From assembly GCA_051418055.1 (NCBI GenBank), contig JBPRGH010000137.1, positions 1 to 64,000 of the forward strand: a stretch of DNA of 64,000 bases. Reading direction: 5' to 3'. The stretch is from JBPRGH01 sp051418055 (lineage in GTDB: Bacteria > Bacteroidota > Bacteroidia > Cytophagales > Cyclobacteriaceae). Positions 1 to 8,732 of this stretch are shown here, piece after piece. Every line of letters begins with the position of its first letter. Within the stretch, counting starts at the first letter, position 1. Below the pieces are notes generated by a model. It did not search any database. It had not been told where the DNA came from and saw nothing but the letters and a program-made list of their open reading frames with translations. A program made the translations under genes and the position numbers.

Positions 1-157
1 ATTAAAAGTAAGAAGAGCAGATAGAGGAGAGTCACTCAGACTGAGCTGAAAAGCAGAAGCAGAAAAATGAAGCCTAGACACCGAGCTCGACACATGTTGA
101 GGACTAGAAGAAGAAACAAGCAGATTTCTCTCTGGACTTTAACTCTTTATAAAATAA
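1..157. other. left edge, 3' part of an upstream transcription unit, no gene assigned
   Basis: Purine-rich sequence ahead of the terminator at 158-187. All three forward frames hit stops quickly. Frame 2 is open from the edge to a TGA at 47-49 and could be the last 15 codons of an upstream gene. Frame 1 holds a 33-codon ATG ORF (67-168) that runs into the terminator stem and is not credible. A structured RNA 3' end is also possible, but I do not recognise one. Confidence 0.3.
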
Positions 158-187
158 ACCCCTGGTAGAAATATCAGGGGTTTTTTT
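158..187 (+). terminator. intrinsic terminator
   Basis: Six-base GC-rich stem, CCCCTG (159-164) pairing with CAGGGG (175-180), with a short loop and a run of seven T at 181-187. The A-rich left flank means it could also stop transcription arriving from the right. Confidence 0.8.
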
Positions 188-201
188 ATGAGAAACAAAT
201 A

Positions 202-453
202 ATGTTCAGGGTGTTGAATGTAGTAGATGTTCTAGGATTTAATACAACAAACGCCTATCTCGGTGATATCGACGGCAGGAGATATCTTACTCCTCGTTTA
301 GCAATAAGTGATATAACATGCAAATATTTCTATTTTCGCAGGATGGGAATAAAAATTTTAGCTATAACAGTTCATAGTGAAAGAGCTGTTTGTTTTGATA
401 ATCTTGATATAGAAAAAGCTAATCTCTCATCGGACAAAGGAAAAAATCACTGA
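202..453 (+). CDS. doubtful small ORF, 83 aa
   Basis: An open frame in the gap between the terminator and the DUF962 gene, overlapping the end of that gene by 7 bp on the other strand. The translation has no signal peptide, membrane segment, repeat or recognisable motif, and no promoter is evident. It may be chance or a remnant. It is listed only because nothing else explains this stretch of about 250 bp. Confidence 0.15.
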   Translation: MFRVLNVVDVLGFNTTNAYLGDIDGRRYLTPRLAISDITCKYFYFRRMGIKILAITVHSERAVCFDNLDIEKANLSSDKGKNH

Positions 454-797
454 TGAGGATCAATCTTCTCTTTACCTCTCAATATATCAAAAAACAGCTT
501 AAAATCGGAAGCAAGACTATAACCGGGATATTGTAATGTAGCAGGTTTATTCTTTTCGAAGAAAAAATGCCCCACCCACGCAAAACCATATCCTACCAGT
601 GGCACCAGTAAAAAGCCCCACCAGGTAAGGGTAAATAATGCCCAGAAGAAGATCATAAAAACAAGAGCCGTTCCTACAAAATGAAGAAGCCTGGAAGTAG
701 GGTCCTGATGCTCCGAAAGATAAAACGGATAGAACTCCTTTAATGATGAAAATCGTTTTTCTTCTGTATCAGCAGTTTCTTTATTAGTCATGACCAT
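447..797 (-). CDS. DUF962/Mpo1-like membrane protein
   Basis: A 116-residue protein with two or three hydrophobic segments (about residues 38-60 and 62-78). It has the family pattern of an N-terminal FYPFYLSEHQDP block, a conserved LHFVGT stretch and a GHFFFEKNKPAT block. The yeast relative Mpo1 is a membrane Fe(II)-dependent dioxygenase acting in alpha-oxidation of 2-hydroxy fatty acids, and the histidines near residues 39 and 77 fit metal ligands. Whether this bacterial member has that activity is inference. ATG at 797 or 791 are equally possible starts. It lies 57 bp downstream of the DUF2911 gene on the same strand. Confidence 0.85.
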   Translation of the reverse strand: MVMTNKETADTEEKRFSSLKEFYPFYLSEHQDPTSRLLHFVGTALVFMIFFWALFTLTWWGFLLVPLVGYGFAWVGHFFFEKNKPATLQYPGYSLASDFKLFFDILRGKEKIDPHQ

Positions 798-802
798 AAA
801 TT

Positions 803-851
803 TTAATTCTTAAATTATTCTTAATTCCTAATTCTTCATTTTTAATTAAAG
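803..851. repeat. heptamer-phased tract between DUF2911 and DUF962 genes
   Basis: Seven consecutive 7-bp units in exact phase, for example ATTCTTA, ATTCCTA and ATTCTTC, ending 3 bp before the stop codon of the DUF2911 gene. Part of the dispersed family described under 1951-2041. Confidence 0.6.
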
Positions 852-854
852 AAA

Positions 855-1403
855 CTAGTGTTTTGTAACAAACTTAATAGGAATATTTACCCTTGTCTGA
901 TCCCAAAGCATGACAAGATCAGCTTCATCATTTTTTTGTTCAAACTCAATAGTAAATGGCTCCCACACTACATCATTACGTGTACTTAAAACGGGTAAAT
1001 CTACCCGCATTACATCAAATTTCTCATTATAATTATAGGCTCCCCAAAGCCCGACCTGCGCACTAATTATTACCGTCCATTTATGCTCTTCTGGTATAGT
1101 GAAAATTGAATAAGTACCTGCAGGTAATACCTTATCTTTAATGATCAAATTACCTGTTGTGGTCATCTCTGTAGCTTCATTAGCCCCCGTACGCCAAACC
1201 TGATTATAAGGCACCAAACTTCCAAATACCTGTCTGCCACGTCTGTGGGGCTGTGAGTAAGTGATTTTTACATATGTGTCCTCATACTTCATCGTTACAA
1301 TAGATGTTGGACTAGGCCGTGGTTTAATGGCTTCCTGTGCAAAAGCCTCTGTTGAGAATAATAAAAAAATAATAAGTAGGAGCTTATTTTGCATAAATTT
1401 CAT
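855..1403 (-). CDS. exported DUF2911 protein
   Basis: A 182-residue protein with a Sec signal peptide (hydrophobic core about residues 8-18, cleavage after AFAQ) and one DUF2911 domain. Typical family blocks are visible: RPSPTSIV, VKITYSQPHRRGRQVFG, YNQVWRTGANEATE and LPAGTYSIFTIP. The family is common in Bacteroidota and its biochemical role is unknown. Start may be 1403 or the internal ATG at 1394. The gene is divergent from the dCMP deaminase gene with about 50 bp between starts, so the two share a promoter region. Confidence 0.9.
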   Translation of the reverse strand: MKFMQNKLLLIIFLLFSTEAFAQEAIKPRPSPTSIVTMKYEDTYVKITYSQPHRRGRQVFGSLVPYNQVWRTGANEATEMTTTGNLIIKDKVLPAGTYSIFTIPEEHKWTVIISAQVGLWGAYNYNEKFDVMRVDLPVLSTRNDVVWEPFTIEFEQKNDEADLVMLWDQTRVNIPIKFVTKH

Positions 1404-1454
1404 TTTTTAAAACCGTATAAATATACGAACTTTCCACCAAAAGCTATACCAAAC

Positions 1455-1943
1455 ATGAATGAAGCGAAGCCGGAATTTGATGACATTTTTATGGAGCTGG
1501 CGGTGAATCTTGCCCGTAGATCACATTGCATAAAGCGTCATGTAGGGGCTGTTTTGACCAAGGAAACCCGGATAATCTCTATTGGTTATAATGGACCACC
1601 ACCCGGTACGCATAACTGTGATGAGGAGTGGCCGCAGGAGGGATGCGCAAGGGATTCCAAAGGTGGATGTTCATTGGCCATCCATGCAGAACAAAATGCG
1701 CTACTTTATGCAGTAAAAAATAAAACGAATGTAGAAGGAGCAACTTTATACGTTACCCTTGCCCCATGTCTTGCCTGCGCACGTATTATTTTTACAATGG
1801 GTGTGAAAAAAGTTATCTATCTGAATTCTTATGCAGAATATAAAGGAATAGATTTTGACGAAGGTGTTGAATTTTTGAAGAAATTCGGTGTAGAAGTAAG
1901 CCGTTACAGCGGCAAACTTGAGAATGTTACACATATGATCTAG
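1455..1943 (+). CDS. dCMP deaminase family protein
   Basis: Predicted zinc-dependent deoxycytidylate deaminase converting dCMP to dUMP for dTTP synthesis in the cytoplasm. Zinc-site motifs are present: H77-A-E79, with the proton-shuttle glutamate, and the PCxxC pair C105/C108. The 162-residue length fits ComEB-type bacterial dCMP deaminases. An in-frame start at 1389 would add 22 unrelated residues and overlap the divergent gene, so the ATG at 1455 is preferred. A further Cys/His-rich segment (NCDEEWPQEGC, GGCS) resembles the extra zinc site of this family. A heptamer tract follows directly. Confidence 0.9.
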   Translation: MNEAKPEFDDIFMELAVNLARRSHCIKRHVGAVLTKETRIISIGYNGPPPGTHNCDEEWPQEGCARDSKGGCSLAIHAEQNALLYAVKNKTNVEGATLYVTLAPCLACARIIFTMGVKKVIYLNSYAEYKGIDFDEGVEFLKKFGVEVSRYSGKLENVTHMI

Positions 1944-1950
1944 AAATAGT

Positions 1951-2041
1951 AGTACTGAGTATTTAGTCCTGAGTCCTGAGTGATATTAAATCAGAAATTA
2001 GAAATCAGAAACTTTAAACTTTAAACTTTAAACTTTACACC
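1951..2041. repeat. 91-bp heptamer-phased tract between convergent genes
   Basis: Thirteen consecutive 7-bp units in perfect register: units of type AGTCCTG, then AGAAATC, then three copies of TTAAACT. The tract fills the gap between the stop codons of the dCMP deaminase gene (1943) and the SNF2 helicase gene (2043). A 13-bp stretch (TTTAGTCCTGAGT) recurs at 12/13 identity, on the opposite strand, in the tract at 13202-13236. Confidence 0.8.
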
Positions 2042-2042
2042 C

Positions 2043-4982
2043 TTAAGTAAACAGCCCCTCAATATCATCCTTTGTGAGTGATTTGATAAAGCTCTCTTCG
2101 GTTGTTACAAGCTCACGTGCCAGCTGGAGTTTCCGCTGCTGCAATGACAGGATCTTTTCCTCTACGGTATTTTTGCTGATAAATTTATAGGTGAATACCT
2201 TATTCTGTTGCCCGATACGATGAGCCCGGTCAATAGCTTGTGCCTCAATAGCGGGGTTCCACCATGGATCAAGAAGGAATACATAATCTGCCTGCGTAAG
2301 GTTAAGGCCAAGTCCGCCAGCTTTTAATGAAATTAAAAATACAGGGATCTTAGGATCATTCTGAAACTTGTTAACTACGGACTTACGGTCGGTAGTAGAA
2401 CCGTCGAGATAGGTATAAGGGATTTTATTCTCATCCAGGTGATTCCGTACGAGGGTTAAATGCTTTACAAACTGGCTGAAGATAAGGATCTTATGATTAT
2501 CCTGAATGGCATTGCTCATCATAGAAAGTATATCTTCCATCTTGCCGCTATCACCCTTGTATTCTTCATCCACCATCTTCGGATGGTTTGCAATTTGACG
2601 TAATCTTGTTAGTCCCTGAAGTAACAGCAGCTGTGATTTTCCAATCCCTTCCACTTCAATATTGCCCATTATCTTGTTGCGGTAGTAGGCTTTTGCTTCC
2701 TCATATTTTTCCTCCTGCTGCTCAGTCATGCTGCAGTATTGCACATTCTCAATTTTTTCAGGGAGCTCAGTTGCCACCTGTGATTTATGTCTTCTGAGAA
2801 TAAAAGGTTTTATAATGGAGTGCAGTTTTTTCATTTTCTGCTCATCCTGCTTCTTCTCAATCGGATTTAAGAATTCATTTTTAAAGAAAGACTGATTTCC
2901 CAGCAGCCCCGGGTTAATAAAGCTAATCTGCGACCATAGGTCCATTGTGCTGTTCTCCAGAGGTGTTCCGGTAAGTATTAATTTATGCCTGCTATTGAGC
3001 TTTTTTACTGCTTTGGCAATATTTGAAGCTGGGTTCTTGATTGCCTGTGATTCATCAAGAATGATATAATTAAAATTGTACTGGGCCAGGATTTCAGCAT
3101 CAAGTCTCACGATCCCATAGGAGGTGAGGATAAGATCATAATCATTAAACTGCTCTGTATTTTTTTCACGGGAAGTGCCTGTGTAGGTGAATACTTTCAA
3201 TTCTGGCGTAAATTTTTCGGCTTCTACTTCCCAATTATACACAAGGGAGGTTGGCATTACCAGCAGGGATGCCTCCTTTCTTCCAGCCTCTTTTTCTCCC
3301 TGTAAAAGTGCCAGTGTTTGCACAGTTTTACCAAGGCCCATATCGTCGGCTAAACATCCTCCAAACTTATATTTATTTAGGAATGAGAGCCAGTCGAACC
3401 CCGATTTTTGATATGGGCGCAGCTTACCTAAAAAACCTTTAGGTAATTTAACTTTATCGATTCCATCAAATCCACGTAACTTCTCAAGCTTACGTTCCAT
3501 GCTTACTTTTGCAAGGCTGGAAGATTTTAGGTCGTGGACTAGTGAAAGGTGATGCTTCCGGAGTGTCAGGTTTTCTTTCTGGCCGTTTTCAGCAAAGAAA
3601 AACAATTCTCCATATTCCTTGAGCCATGAATCGGGAATTACAGCAATTTCTCCATTAGGAAGCTCAAATTCATTCTGCTTTTTTAGAATATATTTTCTAA
3701 GCTCTTTAAAAGAGATATCATACGGGCCAAATTTTATAACGGCATAGATATCGAACCAGTCAATATTCTCTTTTATTTCAATGCTGATATGTGATTGTCC
3801 GATAAAATATTTTTTAGAATCCCTGCTTTTTTGTTCTATCCGGAAGTTTCTGTTTAGCAGATCTTCACGATGGGTATTAAACCACGTAAAAGCTTTCGAT
3901 TTTTCCATTGAAACACGACTGTTCTTCACAGTTATACCCGTTTTTTCCAGGAAGTGTAGTATACTTCTTTCCGTATCAATTTTTCTTTTGATACGGTGAA
4001 AGGTGTACTGATCGCCATTTTTCTCAACAGAAACACTTACGGGTCCTATATTGTCAGAACGGAATTTATAGCTGCCGTACTGAAAGGTAAGCTCAATAAC
4101 CATCTTCCCGTTATCTTGCTCAGCTACAGCTGTGCCGGCACCAGAAGAATTATCAGCAAATAAAGCCATAGGTTTACTTGTTGACAGCTCAGAGAAGGTT
4201 AAAATCGGAACAGGATCATATGTTTCTGTATTGATTTCAAATCCCTTAGCATATACATCAAACGACGCTACCAAAGGAGCTACAAACTTATTATAATAAG
4301 TCTCTTCTACATTTTTAGGGATAATAATAAATTTCTTATTGAGAAAAGGCTTAAGCTTTTTACCATCTACTTCTTTTTCAAAATGAAATAATTTCCCTGC
4401 ATGTACCATATAAGCAGGCTGGTTGCAGATGATATAAGCACCTTTATACTGAAAATCTACCTTTTGATCGTCGTATTTAATTGTAGGGAAATAATGTGTA
4501 TTTTCTTCATTTCTGCGAAAGTGGAATAATACTGTAGCTTTCTTTTCCAGGATTTCTATTTCGCGCCAGGTTGGCTCTCCGTCATTACCCATCTCGAAAA
4601 GCATTTTTCCATGGATCTTCAGCAGGATAGCTGAGCGCCTGCGATCCATATAACTTTCTATTTCCTGCTGGAGTGCTTTATTCCCTCGTTCGCTGTCATA
4701 GGTTTTCAGGAAGAAATCCTCAGGCTTCATTATTTTCTTAGAAAACTTCTTGATCACATGATCCTGCTGCATTTCATCCATGAGCTTAATTAGCTCATAA
4801 TCAGTTTCATCAAGGCCGGAAGCAAATTCTTTTGCATTCGCCGAAGATATATTTTGATGCTGTAGAGTTAATTTTCCTTTATCATCAAGGTGTACAGCAA
4901 AAGATTCAAAAATATAACCCAGGTACTCGTGCTGAAACAGAGAGTAGATAATTTTAAAAGGTTGTGCCGCAGATATTTTCAT
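2043..4982 (-). CDS. SNF2-family DEAD/DEAH helicase
   Basis: A 979-residue bacterial Swi2/Snf2-type ATPase, predicted to translocate on double-stranded DNA and remodel protein-DNA or RNA polymerase complexes. The N-terminal half (about residues 1-500) resembles the bacterial SNF2-associated region. The motor follows: motif I DDMGLGKT near residue 550, motif II DESQ near 643, motif III LTGTPLEN, then helicase-C motifs ILIFSQF, DPWWNPA near 905 and QAIDRAHRIGQ. ATG at 4982 is chosen over 5018 because residues before MKISAAQPF are not family-like. It converges on the dCMP deaminase gene. Its cellular target is unknown. Confidence 0.92.
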   Translation of the reverse strand: MKISAAQPFKIIYSLFQHEYLGYIFESFAVHLDDKGKLTLQHQNISSANAKEFASGLDETDYELIKLMDEMQQDHVIKKFSKKIMKPEDFFLKTYDSERGNKALQQEIESYMDRRRSAILLKIHGKMLFEMGNDGEPTWREIEILEKKATVLFHFRRNEENTHYFPTIKYDDQKVDFQYKGAYIICNQPAYMVHAGKLFHFEKEVDGKKLKPFLNKKFIIIPKNVEETYYNKFVAPLVASFDVYAKGFEINTETYDPVPILTFSELSTSKPMALFADNSSGAGTAVAEQDNGKMVIELTFQYGSYKFRSDNIGPVSVSVEKNGDQYTFHRIKRKIDTERSILHFLEKTGITVKNSRVSMEKSKAFTWFNTHREDLLNRNFRIEQKSRDSKKYFIGQSHISIEIKENIDWFDIYAVIKFGPYDISFKELRKYILKKQNEFELPNGEIAVIPDSWLKEYGELFFFAENGQKENLTLRKHHLSLVHDLKSSSLAKVSMERKLEKLRGFDGIDKVKLPKGFLGKLRPYQKSGFDWLSFLNKYKFGGCLADDMGLGKTVQTLALLQGEKEAGRKEASLLVMPTSLVYNWEVEAEKFTPELKVFTYTGTSREKNTEQFNDYDLILTSYGIVRLDAEILAQYNFNYIILDESQAIKNPASNIAKAVKKLNSRHKLILTGTPLENSTMDLWSQISFINPGLLGNQSFFKNEFLNPIEKKQDEQKMKKLHSIIKPFILRRHKSQVATELPEKIENVQYCSMTEQQEEKYEEAKAYYRNKIMGNIEVEGIGKSQLLLLQGLTRLRQIANHPKMVDEEYKGDSGKMEDILSMMSNAIQDNHKILIFSQFVKHLTLVRNHLDENKIPYTYLDGSTTDRKSVVNKFQNDPKIPVFLISLKAGGLGLNLTQADYVFLLDPWWNPAIEAQAIDRAHRIGQQNKVFTYKFISKNTVEEKILSLQQRKLQLARELVTTEESFIKSLTKDDIEGLFT

Positions 4983-5070
4983 GAAAATTCCAAAGAAACC
5001 GATATGCAAATTAATCAATTTGCAAAATATACACGTTACGTTTTGTGTTTTTTTGAAGTTGTAATTTTGC

Positions 5071-7722
5071 TTAATTCACATTATCTATAAAGCTTCTGCG
5101 CCTGTTTAGCTTAAGGTCCTGCAGAAGAGCGGATTTTACACGTATAGTAAAATCATAGCTGGTAAAATTACCAAATGGAGTCCAGTTGAAGTCCATGGTC
5201 CAGCAATGTAGGTCACGTGTTATTCCAAATCTGGTTAAGGTGAAGTCTTTATTTTTTAAGTTATACCCACTACTAAATGTGACTTTCCATTTTTCAGTAA
5301 GGGATAAATTTCCCGAGAATGTAACTGCATTCCCTGAAACTTCCCTTGGTGCCAACCCTTTCTTATTAAATGATAATGTATAGTTGATCCTCAAATTCCA
5401 TGGAATACTGAAATCGACGTAATCTTCAGCATTGCGAAGCGCAAATTCTTTTTCTGCCTCAGGAAGATTGGAGTTCCTTATCCTTTCCCTGATCTCCTGC
5501 TCACGGGTATTTGCTTTTGGGTTAATATTCGTACTTATGGCAAAATTAAGCTGGGATAATGTCCCTAATCCTCCGCCAGTTCTAAAGGCAAGCCTGTCGA
5601 TACGTGTTTGGTCATAGATAAGTTCATCATCTCTGCCGGTCCTGATGTTATCTATCCTGTATTCATACGGATCAATAGAACCGGTAAGGCTCAAATTAAT
5701 TTTATTTTTAAATAAAGTTGTATTTGCCCTGAGAGAAATGGCACTCAACTGAAAAGAATCAGCCAGGACATTATATGCAGTAGAGATACCAAAATTGTTT
5801 AAGATACTTACTTTCTGTACACTTTGTACACTATCATTTGATTGCACCTTCATCTCCAGTGTATTATTTAAGCTAAGGCCTATACTGCCTGATTCTCCCA
5901 TAGGAGCACCACCATATACAAATCCCTGATGCCTTGATCTTATAAAGGTATTTCCACTTTCATTTACTAGCCCCTGATAAAATCCATATTTCGAATCTGA
6001 AAAATCAGGATGATAGCTGAAACTTAATGAAGGGTTCATAACATGGCGAATTGCTCTTACTCTTCCCTGCTTAAAAAAATATGTTCCGTAGAGCCTGGTA
6101 TTTATACCTGTACTTATGTTATAGTCATAGACCCGGTTAAATTCCTGAAGTGTATCAAGAACAAAAGGTTTCTGAGTTGAATCATTAATACCCCATACAA
6201 GCTTATCAAAATACCACCTCTCATTATAATTTATAGATGGACTGACGGCAAGGAACTTAAGGAGATTAAATGAGGTGGTTAATGGAATGGCATGCCTGAT
6301 CCCGTTTTTAGCATTCTCAATAAATGTTGGAAGGTTCTCCAGGTTAAAGGGGGCGATACTATCCGGTTGATCGACTCTGCGGATAATATTATTAATCTGA
6401 TTAGTTCCATTCATAGAATATCGTACCTGCAGCCTGTCAAGCAGCTCAAAATCTGACATTCCCTGGAAGGGATATACGTTATTCATTGTAAAACTGAGCT
6501 CCGGGAGAGATATCGATACATCTCTATCGAAAAGGTCCTGGTTATGTCGAGCGCTAACCCCCAGGTTAAATGGGGAATTACCAAATTTTTTGGTATAAGA
6601 CACACTTGAACTTAGCTCCCGTGAAAGTTGGGTAATAGAACCTGCTGCCAGATTTTCGTCCATCCCAATAAAGTTATTCTCAGTGAAAGTAGCCGTTGCA
6701 GCGTTAATTTGTGCTGAAAACCGGCTGTTACCTTTAGAGATCGGTGTATGCTGCCATCTTAAGCGATAGTCATTTGCAATCCGCCCCTCTTCAATATCTT
6801 CAGTTGCACGTAATTGTGTATAGCTAAAGTTAAAGGATCCTGTATAGGCATATCTTTTCTGATACTGTGTGTTTAAATAAAGTGCATGACCACCCTTACT
6901 GTAAATATCCCCCTCTATCCATGTTTTTACATAATCACTTATATCAAAAAAATACCCGCCACCTCGTAAGAAAAAACCTCGTCGTTTTTCTTCACCATAG
7001 CTAGGTATGATAATTCCGGAGGCAGCTTCTCTCTGGGCAGGAAAAAAACCGAAAGGAAATCCTAAAGGAAGAGGGACATCATTTATTTCAAGATTAAATA
7101 ATCCCGATATGATCTTATCATCCGGGATAGCTTTGGTTTTTCTGGACCTGATGCGATAATGGGGATGCGGGAGGTTACAGGTGGTGTAGGTATTATCTAT
7201 ACTAAATAGTTCATTCTGAGGGTTTTTAAAAACTGTCTTACCATGCAGAAATCCTTCACCCTGTTTTGTTACAACTTCAGAAATCCTGGCTTTACCGGTT
7301 TTAAAATTATAGGTTATTTCCCTGGTCTCATAAACCTCCTGGCCATTCTTAAAGATAGGCATATTAATATCCCTGCCTAATGTATCTTTAGCTCCGGTTG
7401 CAAATAACGTCTGATTAGTATAGTCTATGATAATATGGGCAGCTTCAAGCTCTATCTGGCCATATTTTATATGGGCCTGACCATAAAGCAGTATAATAGT
7501 ATTGTCAAGAGACATAATGATACTGTCTCTTGCGTCGTATACAATAGTAGTTTCTATATCGCTTTTACGTTGGGAACTAATTGTATCGGATACAGTTGTA
7601 GTATCAGAAGGAGCGGTGATTTCCTCAGGAGATTCCTGCAGTTCTTTTTCCTGGGCATAAATATTGCTATGAAAAAGAAAGAGGAAAATAAAAAATAAAA
7701 AAATCGCAGAACGATATACCAC
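5071..7722 (-). CDS. lptD: LPS-assembly protein LptD-like (OstA family)
   Basis: Predicted outer-membrane translocon that inserts lipopolysaccharide into the outer leaflet. The 883-residue product has a signal peptide (FLFFIFLFLFHSNIYAQ), an acidic linker and an OstA-type beta-taco region with the landmark TTCNLPHPHYR. It continues with LPLGFPFGFFPAQREAASG and a long C-terminal series of alternating beta strands fitting a barrel. The open frame extends to 7920, but upstream residues look random and overlap the divergent amidase gene. GTG at 7722 puts the signal peptide at the N terminus and leaves a TAACTTTG promoter element at 7762-7769. Called from domain layout, and partner Lpt proteins are not in the window. 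Confidence 0.85.
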   Translation of the reverse strand: MVYRSAIFLFFIFLFLFHSNIYAQEKELQESPEEITAPSDTTTVSDTISSQRKSDIETTIVYDARDSIIMSLDNTIILLYGQAHIKYGQIELEAAHIIIDYTNQTLFATGAKDTLGRDINMPIFKNGQEVYETREITYNFKTGKARISEVVTKQGEGFLHGKTVFKNPQNELFSIDNTYTTCNLPHPHYRIRSRKTKAIPDDKIISGLFNLEINDVPLPLGFPFGFFPAQREAASGIIIPSYGEEKRRGFFLRGGGYFFDISDYVKTWIEGDIYSKGGHALYLNTQYQKRYAYTGSFNFSYTQLRATEDIEEGRIANDYRLRWQHTPISKGNSRFSAQINAATATFTENNFIGMDENLAAGSITQLSRELSSSVSYTKKFGNSPFNLGVSARHNQDLFDRDVSISLPELSFTMNNVYPFQGMSDFELLDRLQVRYSMNGTNQINNIIRRVDQPDSIAPFNLENLPTFIENAKNGIRHAIPLTTSFNLLKFLAVSPSINYNERWYFDKLVWGINDSTQKPFVLDTLQEFNRVYDYNISTGINTRLYGTYFFKQGRVRAIRHVMNPSLSFSYHPDFSDSKYGFYQGLVNESGNTFIRSRHQGFVYGGAPMGESGSIGLSLNNTLEMKVQSNDSVQSVQKVSILNNFGISTAYNVLADSFQLSAISLRANTTLFKNKINLSLTGSIDPYEYRIDNIRTGRDDELIYDQTRIDRLAFRTGGGLGTLSQLNFAISTNINPKANTREQEIRERIRNSNLPEAEKEFALRNAEDYVDFSIPWNLRINYTLSFNKKGLAPREVSGNAVTFSGNLSLTEKWKVTFSSGYNLKNKDFTLTRFGITRDLHCWTMDFNWTPFGNFTSYDFTIRVKSALLQDLKLNRRRSFIDNVN

Positions 7723-7761
7723 TGACGGTTTTAGATTTAACCAAAAATTATCACTTTTGTA

Positions 7762-7769
7762 CAAAGTTA
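7762..7769 (-). promoter_or_regulatory. Bacteroidota -7 element for lptD
   Basis: Minus-strand TAACTTTG, an exact TAnnTTTG match, about 40 nt upstream of the GTG at 7722. It overlaps the first base of the amidase ATG, so the two divergent genes are packed over one promoter region. No clear -33 TTTG partner was found. Confidence 0.45.
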
Positions 7770-8581
7770 TGGCAATCACAGCTAACAATCGAAGGTTTGT
7801 GGAGAAAGTTAAAATGTTAATCCTTCTTCTATCAATAACCGTGCTATTTTCGTTTAGGGAGCAGCAGGCGATAGAATATAAAGTAAGAACTGTAGTTATT
7901 GACGCAGGCCATGGCGGCAAAGATCCTGGTACTCATGGTGTTATGTCTAATGAGAAAGATGTAGTTCTTACTGTCGCATTAAAACTCGGTGCTTATATTG
8001 AAGAATATCTGCCCGATGTGAAGGTGATCTACACCAGGAAAGATGACCGGTTCCTGGAATTACATGAACGTGCAGCTATAGCAAATGATAATAAAGCGGA
8101 TGTGTTTATTTCCATTCATGCCAATGCAGTCTCAAGAGAAAGTATTTATGGCACCGAAACATATGTAATGGGACTTGATAAGGTGGAGAGGAATTTTGAG
8201 GTTGCCAAAAGGGAAAATTCAGTAATTTTACTAGAGGAGAATTATCAGGAGAGTTATGCTGACTTTGATCCTAACTCCCCAGAGTCGTATATTATCTTTT
8301 CGTTAACACAAAATGCTTACCTGGAAAACAGCCTCCTTCTGGCACAGTATGTTGAGCAACAATTTGGTACACGTGTGGGTAGAAGATCACGTGGTGTACG
8401 TCAGGCACCTTTTCAGGTCCTCTGGCAAACATCCATGCCCAGTGTACTGGTGGAAATTGGTTACCTAACAAATCAAAAAGAAGAACGGGACCTTAATGAT
8501 CCATCCATACAGGGTGACATAGCTTCCGGTATTTTCAGGGCATTTCGTGATTATAAACAACATCTCGAATCTTTAAAATAG
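7769..8581 (+). CDS. N-acetylmuramoyl-L-alanine amidase (Amidase_3)
   Basis: Predicted periplasmic zinc amidase that cuts the bond between MurNAc and L-Ala during cell separation and wall turnover. The 270-residue product has an N-terminal hydrophobic segment (about residues 16-28) and the Amidase_3 ligands H48 (DAGHGG), E62 (NEKDVVL) and H117 (ISIHANA), plus catalytic E229 (EIGYLTN). ATG at 7769 is chosen over TTG four codons earlier. It is divergent from lptD and followed by the MCE gene, a plausible envelope-maintenance group. No SPOR or LysM domain is present. Confidence 0.93.
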   Translation: MAITANNRRFVEKVKMLILLLSITVLFSFREQQAIEYKVRTVVIDAGHGGKDPGTHGVMSNEKDVVLTVALKLGAYIEEYLPDVKVIYTRKDDRFLELHERAAIANDNKADVFISIHANAVSRESIYGTETYVMGLDKVERNFEVAKRENSVILLEENYQESYADFDPNSPESYIIFSLTQNAYLENSLLLAQYVEQQFGTRVGRRSRGVRQAPFQVLWQTSMPSVLVEIGYLTNQKEERDLNDPSIQGDIASGIFRAFRDYKQHLESLK

Positions 8582-8732
8582 AATACGGGAGAGGAAATAG
8601 GACTTTGCTACAAAGTATTTACTAACTTTTAAAATCCTTTCATGTAAAAAACCCTTTTTCTGATTATTTTAGCAAATTACACAGAAAAGAGGATGCTTTT
8701 TTGTTATAGGATCATTAAAACGTGATTGTATT

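Noticed and set aside
67..168. Basic 33-codon ORF at the left edge
   Set aside because: It runs into the stem of the terminator, has no family resemblance and no start context; more likely non-coding.
1951..2041. CRISPR or ordinary satellite interpretation of the heptamer tract
   Set aside because: Units are 7 bp, imperfect and without spacers; there is no cas gene, and the unit changes sequence along the tract while keeping phase.
5019..5070. Additional small gene between the helicase and lptD genes (plus-strand ORF from 4890)
   Set aside because: Mostly antisense to the helicase N terminus and ends inside the lptD 3' end; no support.
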